Source: Breviolum minutum Mf 1.05b.01 (lineage: Eukaryota; Sar; Dinophyceae; Suessiales; Symbiodiniaceae). From it: 64,000 bases of DNA. Positions 1-34,008 of this stretch are shown here, one piece after another. Position numbers and translations under genes: made by a program. Every line of letters starts with the position of its first letter. The stretch's first letter is position 1. A model generated the notes under the pieces. That model saw only the letters and a list, made by a program, of their open reading frames with translations, was not told the origin of the DNA and searched no databases. Location of the stretch: NCBI GenBank assembly GCA_000507305.1, contig DF239911.1, positions 1 through 64,000 of the forward strand. Direction: 5' to 3'.

Positions 1-334
1 GTTTTGCCTAGTTAACAACTGGACCTTTCCAAGCTTTACCAGATAAGAAACTGAGAAACTATTGGGAATATGGAGCGTTTCTAAATCGCACAAACAATAG
101 CAAATTTAACGTATTATAAACCTAAATCAACTTACAAACCAACACTTCATGAATCACAACCCAGTACATTTTAGATATATATGATATTGATCCACTTGCA
201 ATTTCCAACTCCCAACTACCGTGTTTCTTCAAATGTGTTGGGTGAACAAAAAATTGCCCTTTTTGGACCAAGGAGACGTCTCCTGGTCCACGAGCTCGGG
301 TGCCACCCATGGTTTTGATGGGGTGAGATTCAGA

Positions 335-437
335 TGTGGGGGTGAACCCTAAAAATGGTGGGTTTCCCCCACAAACCCATGGGTTTTCCTACTAAAAATG
401 ATCATTTTGGATTGTTTGGGGGGTAATTACCATTATT
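335..437. repeat. Family E inverted-repeat element
   Basis: The left arm reads GGGTGAACCCTAAAAATGG, with an inner CCCATGGGTTTTCCTAC followed by AAAATGATCATTTTGG, as in the five other E copies of the window (11072, 26527, 39281, 41905, 50266). The palindromic ATGATCAT core is diagnostic. The right arm is eroded. Confidence 0.7.
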
Positions 438-1586
438 TTAACAGCTCGCCCCTGAAAAATGATGGGAAAGGGAGACGATCCTTTCGTTTTGGGTCCCGGT
501 ATATTTTCAGGGGTAATATGATCAAAGGTGCCAAACAATTCACAATTTACAGTGTATATTTTCATATATACGTGTTGCCAAGCCTAAGATCCTAAGATGG
601 GTTTGGCTGATTGGCGTCGCTACAAGTCCGTTTTTGAGGGTGCAGCGGAAAATTATGAAGCTATGTTGATATGATACCTTTTTGTATGTTGAAACATGCT
701 TAATAAAATATCTTTACATATTATATATATATTTTATATTATAGCCAGAGCCACATTTGGGGCCACCATATTTTGTGTAGATATAAAACATACAACAAAT
801 TTGTTTAAGATATACATATATATATATAGTTATTTATAGTATATACATGCTTCACATACATATATATATATATATAGNATTGTTTTTTTCAATCAATCAC
901 GGAAGTGGTAAATGGCCCCTTTGGAAACTAGATTCATTTCTAGGCCCTTATTTTCCATTTTCACGATTACCGGAGGAAGAGTACTCCAAATCAATGTTCT
1001 TTTGATGATTTTTTTACAAGGTGATGGTTGTTAAGTGACCTCCAACTCGGGGATCAAGAGGTCACTTTGAATCACATGGTATGCTTTTTTTTTGAGTTTG
1101 CAGAGTGACTATAGATGAGAGTTCCGTGTTACCAAGTTTTGACATCATACCACCCACTTTCTGTTAGCGAGCAAGGCGAAATAAAGCTCGAAAAGTGCCT
1201 CTCCAGCAATGAAGCTACCAAAAACCACAAGACCTTTGGTATATTTATATTTATATATGCATTGCTTACTGTTTTTCATTGCTTACTCTTTTTCACCAAT
1301 ACAAAGAGCACCTGCCAAAATGTGTTTAGACCATAGGATTTGGGGGTCTGAAGCTTCTTGGGCAGGAAGATGGTAGCTTCGGGTCCGGGCCCCGAAGCTT
1401 TGCCGGCTTTGCATATGCTGGTGTTGGTATGTTCCAAACTGAAAAAAGATTTGGCAACCCTTGTGCACTACTGAACCTAAAAAAGCATGCATGCACTTGT
1501 GTTCATTAAAAATAACTTTGTATTTGCATCCGACCCGACCCGTCAAGAGGGGTTTACAAATTCAACAAATGGACTGCCATGACTGT

Positions 1587-1661
1587 CTAGGTGGTGGTTT
1601 CAATTATCTTTTATTTTCATCCCTACCTATATTTTTCAAACGAGTTGAAACCACCAACGAG
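1587..1661. repeat. Family A element, short form
   Basis: It begins CTAGGTGGTGGTTTCAA and ends TTGAAACCACCAACGAG. It is about 75 bp instead of the usual 95-110, because the CTTGGGGAAATGATCC part of the interior is missing. Family A is the most frequent element here, with about 18 copies. Confidence 0.85.
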
Positions 1662-2061
1662 CTGTTCACGTGCAATCCAAGTGCAATTTTTGTTCAGCCT
1701 CAAGTGGAATCCTGCCGCCTGCCGTTTCCACGACCGAGCCATGCAATAGTCAATGACGCTGGTCCAAGGCCCAAAGGGGGGAACATTTTGAGTGGATGAG
1801 TTGCTGCTGAGGTATATGGTTTGCTAAGAAAATTCCAACTGAATCAACCTGAATCAACCTGAAACATGCCCCAGAACCGTTCATGAACCACCCCTGTTTT
1901 GAAGGGAATCCCTGCATATTTGGACTTTTAGCATCTTGGGGCTATGGAACTCCAGGGGTCTTTTGGAATGTTCTTAGATATTTCAGATAGATCAAGAATG
2001 GATAAGGCCACAGTTGTTTTGTTTGGATATCGGAGTGAGTATCATAGATTGTCTTTATTAT

Positions 2062-2183
2062 ATACCCTCTCTGAAACTAGCAGCAAGTGGGCTCTAAAAA
2101 TAGGCCGGGACCCAAGAGGACAGGATCCTCTCCCAACTACCATTTTCCCCCGCGGCGAAAATGTTTGTTTCAGGGAGGGTACA
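2062..2183. repeat. Family C inverted-repeat element
   Basis: The left end is TACCCTCTCTGAAACTAGCA and the right end is TTTGTTTCAGGGAGGGTA. It abuts the next element (family J) directly: the TA of the C end is followed by the J arm, so the two elements are stacked end to end. Confidence 0.8.
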
Positions 2184-2289
2184 TGCTGTTGATGGAAGAA
2201 ATCCTGCACCACCTGGGATGTATAAACCCTTTAAATGATGGTGTAAACTACCTATCAACTGGTGCAGGATTTCTTCCATCAACAGTATT
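2184..2289. repeat. Family J inverted-repeat element
   Basis: The arms are GTTGATGGAAGAAATCCTGC and the reverse complement GCAGGATTTCTTCCATCAAC, nearly perfect over 20 bp, with a TAAACCCTTTAAA centre. Other copies lie at 32962, 42655, 53747 and 59811. Confidence 0.9.
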
Positions 2290-2784
2290 GCTGGATACTG
2301 GTTGCAGGGAAAGCCAAGGTCTACACCCCTCTATATAACGTATATATGCATGTTTGCAACTGATGTGTTTTTTGATTTGTGAAGGATGGTAAAAGGTCTT
2401 TTTTGTAGATGACCACATTTAACTGTGGTCATTTCTTTTGGCCACTCTTTTTGGTGCATGTGTTCAGGGTTAGGACTTCAATTCTTTAACAATTTGTGAC
2501 TCTTTTTGTTGGAAGTGCCTACGATAGATGACAAATCCACCCACTCCAAATGCGGTCCGTGCAGACATCAAACAATAAACATGACCCCTCGCACATTGGA
2601 ATTTGTTTTAACTACCTTTTGGTCCAGCAGTTGCAATGAACATCCATTATTTTTACTATAGTTTAGTTAGGTTTGTAGCAACTCGCAATGGGTTTACCGT
2701 TCGTCCACTGGGTACTTGCAGCCGTTTCACAATTGCAAACGGTAAGATTTTCGACCCTTGAGGTCGTGCAACTCGAAGAATCAG

Positions 2785-25890
<23,106 letters not shown>

Positions 25891-25941
25891 GTGGCAAAAA
25901 ACGTTGCAACGAAGGTGAACGATTCCACTGATGTGTGCAAG

Positions 25942-26058
25942 GGTGGGCCCCTACCAGTTATGAATGGATTAGAACCCCTATGCCTATACATGGCCTTATA
26001 AATGGGTAATTGGGGTGATAACCCTACTTGTAACTGGATCCGGGGCCCACCTTGTATG
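25942..26058. repeat. Family H element, near consensus
   Basis: CAAGGGTGGGCCCCTACCAG then TTATGAATGG on the left; AACTGGATCCGGGGCCCACC then TTGTA on the right. Contains CCTTATAAATGGGTAATTGG as in 31278. Confidence 0.92.
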
Positions 26059-26209
26059 CATTGGAATGCTTCAAGCCCACACCACAAGTAGGAGTGGGAA
26101 GGGAAAAGCTCAGGATGCCTGAAACTGCCTGTCATTGAATCCGATTGGGCTTGCCATCCTGGTGGGGTGTTGAACGCACCCCAAGGTATGCAATCAATAC
26201 ATGGCTAGC

Positions 26210-26338
26210 TTCAAGGTGGGGCGCAATAACTCCATTGTTTTTCGGGGTGAACCAACCCCAGTTACCAATGTATTTCCGGCCATTTATAGGAATTAAAGAA
26301 CTCCATGTATATCTACTAGGGGCCCACCTTGTTTGGAA
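26210..26338. repeat. Family H element, diverged
   Basis: CAAGGTGGGGCGCAATAACT to CTACTAGGGGCCCACCTTG. The interior GGCCATTTATAGGAATTA resembles other copies. Confidence 0.8.
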
Positions 26339-26526
26339 ACATCTTTCAGCAACATTTCTGCAAGACCTCAGATTGGCGACCCCAGCCCATTTAGAATCTC
26401 CCATCCATGACTATCCTCCCGCAGCATTTGGTGACGACGACTGTCATTCCTAGCTGCCATGAGTGGCTTTTGAAATTAATGAGGTGATTTTAAATCAGCA
26501 TGATTTACTATGTAATTACTAATTAC

Positions 26527-26643
26527 TATATGGGGGGTTCCTAAAATGGTAGGTTTCCCCAACAACCATGGGTTTCCCTACTAAAAAGGATCATTTTGGG
26601 GTGTGAAATGGGGGTACCACCATTTTTAGGAAAGACCCATATG
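26527..26643. repeat. Family E element
   Basis: TATATGGGGGGTTCCTAAAA to TTTTTAGGAAAGACCCATAT. Inner AACCATGGGTTTCCC. Confidence 0.9.
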
Positions 26644-26966
26644 TTTTCAAGGATCGCTTCCCCCGGATGCCATCGTGGCAATTTTAACAGGTTTAGATGG
26701 AGTAGGGATTCACGATCCTCCAAATGTAATGATCATTGTGGTGAGTGGAATCCTGGGTGGGGGGGTTTATTCGACCTATAATCAGCTGATTGACACTTTG
26801 AAAAAGCAGCAGATGTTGAAGAATGGCACCTGACAGGGTGCCGCCTATTTTTCTGTCCACTTCACTGTGGTTTTCTTCCAGAAAGGACTATGATCACTTG
26901 ATTGCTTTCAGAGTTTGTAGTGTATTTGTAGAGACAAACCATGACTTACCGAAATGAATATTGAAG
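26644..26966 (+). other. Region before the 26967 exon
   Basis: A patch at 26650-26720 reads SLPPDAIVAILTGLDGVGI and could be a PPR-like exon. A related string, GGATGCCATC with TGGCA, recurs at 16152 and 62870. It is too weak to call. Confidence 0.3.
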
Positions 26967-27209
26967 GTAGAGCTAGGAGCCGTTGAGGAGGAATTACCAC
27001 CGGAGTCCTTATGGGTACTGCAACAACTTCATCATGTCGAAAACCGTTCCTTTCGCCGGACATGTGTGAAAAGACCTGCAATACGTTTTAGACAGGATGA
27101 GGCCTGGGCGATTGTGAGAGGTGGATATCAGGACGAAATCTGGGTGAAGTTTCACGAAGTTCGGCAATACTGGCGGGAGTTGTCCCACAAGTCACGGACT
27201 TACCCATGA
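26967..27209 (+). CDS. Terminal exon of an unrecognised gene
   Basis: TTGAAG acceptor, then VELGAVEEELPPESLWVLQQ and about 60 further residues ending KSRTYP and TGA at 27207-27209. It contains RFRQDEAWAIVRGGYQDEIW and VKFHEVRQYW. Composition is clearly protein-like: acidic start, Arg-rich middle, aromatic end. It could be the C-terminus of the PPR gene or of a separate gene just upstream of SEC61G. I do not recognise the family. Confidence 0.65.
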   Translation, partial: VELGAVEEELPPESLWVLQQLHHVENRSFRRTCVKRPAIRFRQDEAWAIVRGGYQDEIWVKFHEVRQYWRELSHKSRTYP

Positions 27210-27387
27210 TCCAAATGGCAGGATTTGTTTTCAGAACATCTTCCTAAAGCTAGCCAAAAAGGTTTGGGAAGCAATGTTTCTGTGGAAGTTGAAGGGGCGA
27301 TCCTGCGATCATTTTGTTACGGGCAATCTTTTGGGCGTACGGTTCATCAGAATGTAATGTAAAATGACTAGATTCAATATTTTCATT

Positions 27388-27475
27388 CCAGCATCTTCCA
27401 GAGGGTGCTGTTTGATTCTAAAGGATGGTGTGTAGGCACCCCTTATCATCCATTCAGCACCCTTTGGAACATCCA
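27388..27475. repeat. Family N inverted-repeat element
   Basis: CCAGCATCTTCCAGAGGGTG then CTG on the left; CAGCACCCTTTGGAACATCC on the right. A second copy lies at 29410. Confidence 0.85.
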
Positions 27476-27761
27476 GGTTGAAATGTGATTTTTCAGCCTG
27501 TACTTTCGGATTTACCATGCTTGTGCTTCACCGGTTATTGTCTCAAGCGAAGCTGCAGCAATTTTGTCTCATTTTTGATTGTCCAAAGCCTACGAAAACC
27601 ATGGCAGCAAAGTTGTCTGGGATGCCTGCCTTTGTCAATGACAAGAACAATCCAGTTGCTGAGTCAGCCAATGGCTAACCGGCTAACCTTTAAACTTTTG
27701 GGGATTACTTATCTTTTGTAGTAAACATAGAGTTTCAACTTTCATTTCATGGTCTTTTTTC

Positions 27762-28743
27762 ATGAGTAAGGTTGGCTACTGCGTGCAGGGTGCCATTGAG
27801 TTTGGTATGGATTCGCGACGTTTGATCCAACGATGCACCAAACCCGATGCGAAGGAGTTCAAGAAGATTGCGGTGGCTTGTGCTATTGGTTTCTCCATTA
27901 TGGGTTTCTTGGGCAACACCAACAGGTTGGTCTTATCCCAAAAGGTAGTGATTTTTGGATTCCCTTAAAGAATCCTTAGGGACCCCAAAAAAATGGCTAA
28001 CAAAAACATGCAGGTTTTCAGGATTTATGTCATAAATTGGCCAGAAACATATGTTCAACACATCATGATGAGTTTGGTGTTTTTTTTGTGATTGACCAAA
28101 GATGTAATTCATGGTAGTGGAGTAGAGATGACAGGAGTGAAGGATTTAATATCAACATTCGATAGACAAACCCCTCGTTCGTTGAAGAAGGAGCGGCACA
28201 AGCGATGCCACTTGCACTCACGATTAAGTGATTAAGTTTTCTCTTCCTCCATTCAAACAGACAGCTATATTGACATGAATCTTCCTCCTTGCCATTGATA
28301 GCAAAGGGGAGTGATCGGTGAACGGGGGAGCGGACGGGCGCACATAGTTTTTTGCTCTCCCATGATTTTGTTTAAAATGCTGCGATGCTTCTATCTGTCG
28401 CTACGTTCTTCATTTGGTATGTATTCAGGATCTCCCTATTTGGAAGAGTTGAAAGATCATTCAATGTAACAACAACATGCAACAATCTATGCAATATTTC
28501 TTTTGGATTCTTTTGGCTTAGTCACATATCAATACAGATATTGTGTAATATTGTTTCATCGTATAATGTATACAAATAGTACAAATATGACTTTCTTGGG
28601 TCTCGGTGTATGTTCCTTGAAAAATATCGGTTCTTTTTGATAGAAAAATCCTCCAAACTTGGGGAAAACATTCAGGCTTCATTGGCTACACGGTGAAGCT
28701 CGTATTCATCCCGATCAACAATATCATTGTGGGTGGCAGTTAA
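27762..28743 (+). CDS. SEC61G: Sec61 gamma subunit (ER translocon), two coding exons
   Basis: Small tail-anchored subunit of the Sec61/SecY translocon that clamps the channel in the ER membrane. Exon 1, 27762-27912, encodes MSKVGYCVQGAIEFGMDS then RRLIQRCTKPDAKEFKKI and AIGFSIMGFLG. Exon 2, 28676-28743, encodes FIGYTVKLVFIPINNIIV then GGS and TAA. The R-C-x-K-P-D-x-K-E-F motif, the G-F-x-I-M-G-F transmembrane start and the I-P-I-N-N-I-I-V-G end are hallmark residues. The product is 72 aa (human about 68), and the spacing from this ATG to the D-S-x-R-L motif equals that of animal proteins, which favours this start. The intron (27913-28675) is GC-AG (TTCTTGG/GCAACA, ATTCAG/GC) with the frame exact across it. 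An ATG at 27601 with 24 open codons upstream could instead add an N-terminal exon. The 3' exon is followed by untranslated sequence. Confidence 0.95.
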
Positions 28744-29409
28744 TTGCCAGGTGCCACCCTTGGCAATCTGAAGATGTCTGATGAATCTGAGACGGGAAGA
28801 GGTGTGATTGAGCACAAGATTCGGGTATGGCACATATCAAAACACCGGTGTATATAGTTTTCTTTCGAGCATTTTGATATCTAGAAAATATATAATAACA
28901 CAACTTGCAGCAATGGTCAAGATACAAATGTGATGTTTCCTACCAAAAGAAAAGTGCCACTGACAAGGAGATAGATGAGTCCTAGCCTCTGAAGCCAGAT
29001 GGACCCGCCAGTCTCACAAATCCACGTGAAAAAAAGTCGCTTCTGGGGGGTTGAGATGTATTTGGGCTGTTGGATTTCATGGGATTTTCATTCAGCAATG
29101 AATCACAGGAGTATCCCGAGATTTGAATCGGTTTTAAGGGATGTTGTTGCTTGGTGAGTTTTTGTCGAGCTTTCATAGCTTTCCTTTTTTGAAAGGGTGG
29201 CGAGTCATGATTGCTGTGTTAGAAGTTTTTAAGAGAAAGCTGGAAAGCCAACAGTGAAAGTACAAGGTGGGGCCCCTACTATAGTTATATATAAGTTGGA
29301 GGTGTACAACTAATGTCATCCTTGTGGCCGGCATCAACTCCCTGTGGTAGTTGGATCCAAGATTTTTGTATTTCAGTTGGTTTTCCCCGGACACAAATCA
29401 ATATCATAT

Positions 29410-29636
29410 ACCAGCATCTTCCAAAGGGTGCTGTTTGAACCCTAAGGCCCTAAGGGATGGTGTATAGGCACCCGTTATCATCCATTCAGCACCCCTTGGA
29501 AGATCCAACTTGGAGGATCTTCCCAGTGAGTTTGTGGCTAGGATCACCCCCATTTACAAGCCATGAACCGGCCATTTGGAAGGGGTCCCACAACCTCACT
29601 CAGGGGATTTACTAACCAAGGGTATGATCCTCCAAC
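29410..29636. repeat. Family N and family G elements side by side
   Basis: N: ACCAGCATCTTCCAAAGGGT to CACCCCTTGGAAGATCC (29410-29508). G starts at once: CTTGGAGGATCTTCCCAGTG to GGTATGATCCTCCAA (29510-29636), with ACAAGCCATGAACCGGCCAT inside. Confidence 0.85.
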
Positions 29637-30658
29637 CGACCGTGGAAATCCGAGGCCTTTTCGACCACGTCTTCCTGCAGAGGCTTCGAGATTCGACACC
29701 TAAAAACTCGGCGGGAGTTCACGGGGTTTTCAGGATCTATGGTGTCTTGCTGTAGCACGGATATATGTATTTTTCTACAAAAGGATGTTACAACAGTTGC
29801 GGAAGGTTCATTTATGTTTGCTTGAAAATTGATAACTTGCCAACTTTTTTTGAGGCGAGATGTTTTGGACTTGATGGTTGCAATTAGTATTGGCGCTTTT
29901 TTATTTTCTATTTCTTTTGATTGAACCTTAGTATAGTCAAAAAGGTTTGGCCCGTCCACATTGTTCAAGGATTTTAAAGGGTCATCAAAGGAGAAAAGGC
30001 AAATCAGAAGTGATACCGTTTGATGGAACAAAATTCCAAGTTCCTTGCCCCCAAAAAAACAGGCATCAGTTTGGTGGTCACTGTTACTGGGAAGGGGCCC
30101 AAGGCATCAGCGTGTTTTTTTTGGTTGTTCCTTACAGTAATGACATGTGTGACAAACCGGGTTTGGTTTGGGGGTTTGGGGTCGGGTGGGTTGACCAGGC
30201 CTCCAGTTGTTTTGTCCAATCCTACAGTCCTGGCGATGGGCAAGGGTCACCATCTTGTTTTTTGTGTGGCACCTCTCATTAGATACAGGTGCCAAAGTTT
30301 TGGGATGTTTTTTGGACAATTTATGGATATTCTTAGTTTAGATTCAGTTTAGATATTGTTCAATAAAAGCAAAGACTGTAGATAGTGTGCGCATGTGCAA
30401 TGTTTAAGTTTAAACATTTTAAACTTTCATTTTGTATGAAAAAGAATGTACGCAAAAACATTGAATTCTATTATATGCGATGTGGTGTTGTGCTAATAGT
30501 TTGGGTTTGGCTCAAAGTGATTGAGCATTAAGATATATGGTTGAAAGACTGAACATGCCAAACATGCAGATGATCGGGCCTCCAAGCAACACAAATAAAT
30601 ATATTAATATATATATATATATATAGATGTATCCAAATCCTTTGTGAGACAGAGACAA

Positions 30659-30716
30659 ACGCCCTCATTGAATTTTGCATCTCATTTACGCCCTCATTGA
30701 ATTTTGCATCACATTT
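30659..30716. repeat. 29-bp tandem duplication
   Basis: The unit begins ACGCCCTCATTGAATTTTGC and is present twice, 30659-30687 and 30688-30716, with one mismatch. Confidence 0.95.
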
Positions 30717-30803
30717 GAACGGTTCATTGCATTGAACTGTATATGCATGTCTATTTGTTTGCATTTGAGGTGCTTGTCTGTTGGCTGTTTGGGTTTCTCA
30801 TTT

Positions 30804-30905
30804 AGAGACCTCACTCGACCTCACTCCGAGAGGTAGCTTTTTGGAAGGGAACTCCCCGGCTATTTCAGGGTAATCTAGGTTGGTAAAATATTATAATTTG
30901 GCCAA
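30804..30905. repeat. Family O element
   Basis: AGACCTCACTCGACCTCACT, then CCCCGGCTATTTCAGGG, then AATCTAGGTTGGTAAAATAT. Matches 20292. Confidence 0.65.
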
Positions 30906-30976
30906 AAACATCTATTTTGAAAGTATTTGCCAACCAGAAGTGCCAATTGAGAGTCCTTGGCCCTTGGCTAAGCATA

Positions 30977-31108
30977 TACCTTCCGAGAAACTAACAGCAA
31001 ACTCGCAAACCTGAAAATTGTTGCTTGAAAGAAAAATTAATCCTTTTTGTGGTCCTGCACCGATTTTCAGGGGTTGGGCTGTTACTATGTTAGTTTCAGG
31101 GAGGGTAC
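30977..31108. repeat. Family C element
   Basis: TACCTTCCGAGAAACTAACA then GCAAACTCGCAAACCTG on the left; ATGTTAGTTTCAGGGAGGGT then A on the right. Confidence 0.88.
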
Positions 31109-31169
31109 ATTTTTTAAAGTTTCCTATCCAACCAAAAGCATCATTTCTTTGCACCGAAAAATTTCACAG

Positions 31170-31277
31170 GAACCCTGGAACGTCGCTGCCGACGAGTGCT
31201 CCTGGGGGGGGATATCTCAGGATGGCGGTGAAGCCTTGACGGTTTGGATTCCCCTAAGAAATGTCCATTCGCTATAC
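31170..31277 (+). CDS. Exon candidate ending at a family H element
   Basis: AATTTCACAG acceptor, then EPWNVAADECSWGGISQDGG and EALTVWIPLRNVHSLYK. The last codon AAG is followed directly by GTGAAC, the start of the H element arm (TACAAG/GTGAAC). The frame is complete at the junction. The family is unknown. Confidence 0.5.
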
Positions 31278-31507
31278 AAGGTGAACCCCTTTAAATGGCC
31301 TTATAAATGGGTAACTGGGGTTATAACCGTACTTATACGAGTTATAACTTATAACTTATAACCTTACTTCCCTAGGGATCCAATCACCTCCTGAGAATGG
31401 TAATGGAACCTAAATACTTTGGTGAGGAGGTGATTGGACACCCCAATCATCATTTGAGAATATGACTGGATGCCTAGGGCTTATAACTGGTAGGAGGCCC
31501 GCCTTGT
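31278..31507. mobile_element. Family H element interrupted by a family I element
   Basis: Left arm ACAAGGTGAACCCC, right arm ACTGGTAGGAGGCCCGCCTT then GTAG. A family I copy (31370-31479, CCCTAGGGATCCAATCAC to GACTGGATGCCTAGGG) sits inside. The H ends have GT and TAG at the exon-like borders. A second, half-eroded I-type end (GGATCCCTAGGG) lies at 31628-31640. Confidence 0.85.
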
Positions 31508-31832
31508 AGGCATCAATCGTCATATTCTCAGATGATGATGAAGGGATGTTCAATCTTCAATCACGTCCGAAACGCATACGTCATTTGGGTTTCATGAGGT
31601 TCCAATCTTAGGAGGCGAGCCAGGATCCCTAGGGATTTGTGTGCAAGTAGGTGTCAAGATTAGTGAAATATTTAATTGTATATACATGTATATACTACAT
31701 ATATATGATTGTTTTTATGTATGAATATGATGGTACATATTATTTTGCGCCTGAACAGGTTTAGATGAGGCAACTCTTGTGTCAGCTCTTATTGATATAC
31801 ATTGATAGTATATATTTATTGATTGGTCTACT

Positions 31833-32192
31833 GCCATTGCAAAGTCTGCGGGAACTGCCATGTCAGAGGTAGTTGGGGCAGATCCGTTCCGTCAACCGGA
31901 TTGGTGGTTATCGGCTAGTGCTGGTTTTGGTCCCAATCGGCCAGAAGCCCGCCCGTGGCAACGAACATATGCCTCGCAGAAAGAACTTCTGATGACACTC
32001 CTTGGAGCCGGTGATAAAGAACAGAGCCGACAACCAGCGTGCAGCAAACGCATAGCCTTTGCTGTACCCCGTAAAGCCGGAGAGTCACATTTTGATCTTG
32101 AGCCAAAAAAAACAAAATCCGGCCCAAATGGCCTTTTTTGGGGAGAACAACTCCTTTCAACTCACAGTGAGTCACTGGTCGAAAAGCCTTGA
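31833..32192 (+). CDS. Exon of an unrecognised gene
   Basis: An open, GC-richer block reads SAGTAMSEVVGADPFRQPDW, later RPEARPWQRTYASQKELLMT, and later CSKRIAFAVPRKAGESHFDL. There is a possible ATG start at 31860 in TGCCATGTCAG, or the block is an internal exon after GCAAAG near 31845. The last 25 codons to the TGA at 32190 are less protein-like and may be intron. The family is not recognised. Confidence 0.6.
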   Translation, partial: AIAKSAGTAMSEVVGADPFRQPDWWLSASAGFGPNRPEARPWQRTYASQKELLMTLLGAGDKEQSRQPACSKRIAFAVPRKAGESHFDLEPKKTKSGPNGLFWGEQLLSTHSESLVEKP

Positions 32193-32217
32193 TCTAGACG
32201 CTGTGATCTGGAGGGTG

Positions 32218-32356
32218 CTTGGATCATCCCAGTTAGTCAGTGGTTAGTAACCCCGATTTATAAGCCATGAAACAGCCATTTGCAAGGGGAACAACCCTAC
32301 TTAGGAGACATACTAACCATGGCTATTGACAATTACTGACTGGGATGATCCTCCAA
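32218..32356. repeat. Family G element
   Basis: CTTGGATCATCCCAGTTAGT to CTGACTGGGATGATCCTCCA. Interior TTTATAAGCCATGAAACAGC is typical of G. Confidence 0.92.
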
Positions 32357-32961
32357 CTATACTTTGAAGAGTTACCTTGTGAAACTGCTGCATGTGATGA
32401 GTAGATTTTGAGATGGGAGTTTGCCAATCCCAGGATTAAAGGAAAGTTTGCTGATAAGGATCCCCTACCCAATCTTATACTAATCCTGGTCCCTTGGGTG
32501 GTTACTGGAATCCCTCAGTAAGGGAGCACCCCAAGGTATCATCACAAGTGGTGAAGCATTCCACTGCAAAGAACCAAACCGTAGACCTGTTTCCCTGCAA
32601 GGTCCTTGAGTCAGGAAGGTTTTTATCAAAGGTACAGTTGGAAGGGAATCAACATTTTCGGCTCACTTTTTTCTGACACCTTTGTTTTTCTGGGAAGATT
32701 TCAAGGCAATGAATGGTAAAAGTCACCACCCTGTTTTTGTTGGGTGTGTGTTGTTTTATTTGGAATCTCAGATTTCTCACGGAGATAGCGTGTTCTTGTA
32801 GTTGATTCATTGATCCCGTTTTTCTGGTAGTCTTCACTTTAAAACTGGCACGGAGAGGAAATATGGATTCCGAACTTACCATAGTTTCCAAAACCCGAAT
32901 CAAAGAAAAGGTACCCCTCTTTTGGATACCATTAAGTGAACTAACCCCGTAATTTCTGAAA

Positions 32962-33085
32962 CTACTGTTGACGGAAGAAATCCCAAACAACCACCTGGGA
33001 TGTATAAAACATCGTAAATAATGGGATAACGGATAACCTACCAACCTCAACTGGTGAACGCCGGATTTCTTCCTTAAACTAGCAG
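32962..33085. repeat. Family J element, diverged
   Basis: TACTGTTGACGGAAGAAATC on the left, then CACCTGGGATGTATAAA. The right arm GCCGGATTTCTTCC is followed by sequence that no longer pairs. Confidence 0.8.
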
Positions 33086-33473
33086 GACAACAAAAAAACA
33101 TTGATGCACTTGTAGACTTAACTTGGATTTCCTATTGGAAATTCGACTGTTTCCCATCAAACCATGTTATTTCACTATAGAGGGTACCCGGCGCCACACC
33201 TCGAATTTCAGGTACCCCTCAGTACAGGAGTTGGTGGATTTGTGTTGAGTCGGAGGTGGTGATTTGTTGGACAGAAATGAGCTTACAGTTTCAACATGAG
33301 AATCCACGTTTTGGAAGGGAGATTGGCCATCCACCCTAGATTTTGGATGATTTTGCAGCTTAATGATTCTTTGTTTTGAGGATTGGGAGTTTGAGGATGG
33401 CGATGTCTGTCATGGGCGTGTTGTGTACGTGTTGTGTGTTCCCTTTCAATTGGAAAGTTTGGGAGTGTGCTTG

Positions 33474-33610
33474 TACTTGGATGTCCCAGAAAGTTAGTAA
33501 ATGGTTTGTAAGTGGGCTATATAACCTACCTTTATAAATGGGATATATTGGGGTGAAATAACCCATTGATCCTAACCATTTATCCTAACTTCCAACGGGA
33601 CATCCAAGTA
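33474..33610. repeat. Family F inverted-repeat element
   Basis: TACTTGGATGTCCCAGAAAG then TTAGTAAATGG on the left; AACTTCCAACGGGACATCCA then AGTA on the right. Inner arms around ATAACC also pair. Copies at 41460 and 56019. Confidence 0.92.
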
Positions 33611-33756
33611 CGTTTGGCGCCTAGATTTCCTTCCATGCTCACTATGGTGGAGAGATCCCCATGATTTTTCAAAAGGCCTTGCTGGAACCAACAATATAAC
33701 ACACCCAACAAAAAACATGGGAAAAAGCAGGAGGAAGCCCAAAACTCACCGGAGAG

Positions 33757-33949
33757 ATTTGAAATATTTGAGATGTTCCGTTTTTACATTCTCAGTGCCT
33801 AGTTTTCAGTTTACTAGGTGGTGGTTTCATTTTTTATTTTCACCGATCCAATTTGACCAATATTTTTCAGATGGGTTGACACCACCAACTAGGAAAGATT
33901 TGAGATGTTCCTTCTTTACATTCTCAGTGCCTGGTTTTCACTTTAGCTT
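33757..33949. repeat. Family A element between two 50-bp direct repeats
   Basis: The A copy (33813-33892, CTAGGTGGTGGTTTCATTTT to GTTGACACCACCAACTAG) lacks the CTACTTGGGG interior. It lies between two copies of a sequence with TTGAGATGTTCC, TTTACATTCTCAGTGCCT and GGTTTTCA (about 33768-33812 and 33897-33947). Confidence 0.9.
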
Positions 33950-34008
33950 CCAGCCATTCGCTTCATACATGAATCTTCAGCCTTGATCTCAAGGAAGGCA
34001 TCCTCAAT

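Larger units (their letters stand above)
1..2784. other. Non-coding lead-in with inverted-repeat elements
   Basis: No convincing exon was found here. The stretch holds one family E element, one family A, one family C and one family J, listed separately. It also has AT-rich (TA)n runs near 720-880 with a single N at 878, and a small tandem repeat of GAATCAACCT near 1841-1863. A short open stretch around 1690-1795 could be an exon but has no family signature. Confidence 0.5.
28744..30976. other. Downstream of SEC61G: N, G and O elements
   Basis: It holds N plus G elements at 29410-29636, an H 5' fragment at 29263-29300 (ACAAGGTGGGGCCCCTAC), a 29-bp tandem duplication at 30659 and an O element at 30804. 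Open frames at 29947-30350 on + and 29612-30031 on minus are long but lack any signature or good splice sites. Confidence 0.45.

Noticed and set aside
27601-27675. Upstream ATG as the SEC61G start
   Set aside because: No donor gives a clean phase match to a standard acceptor, while ATG 27762 gives the usual N-terminal length. Kept as an alternative in the gene note.
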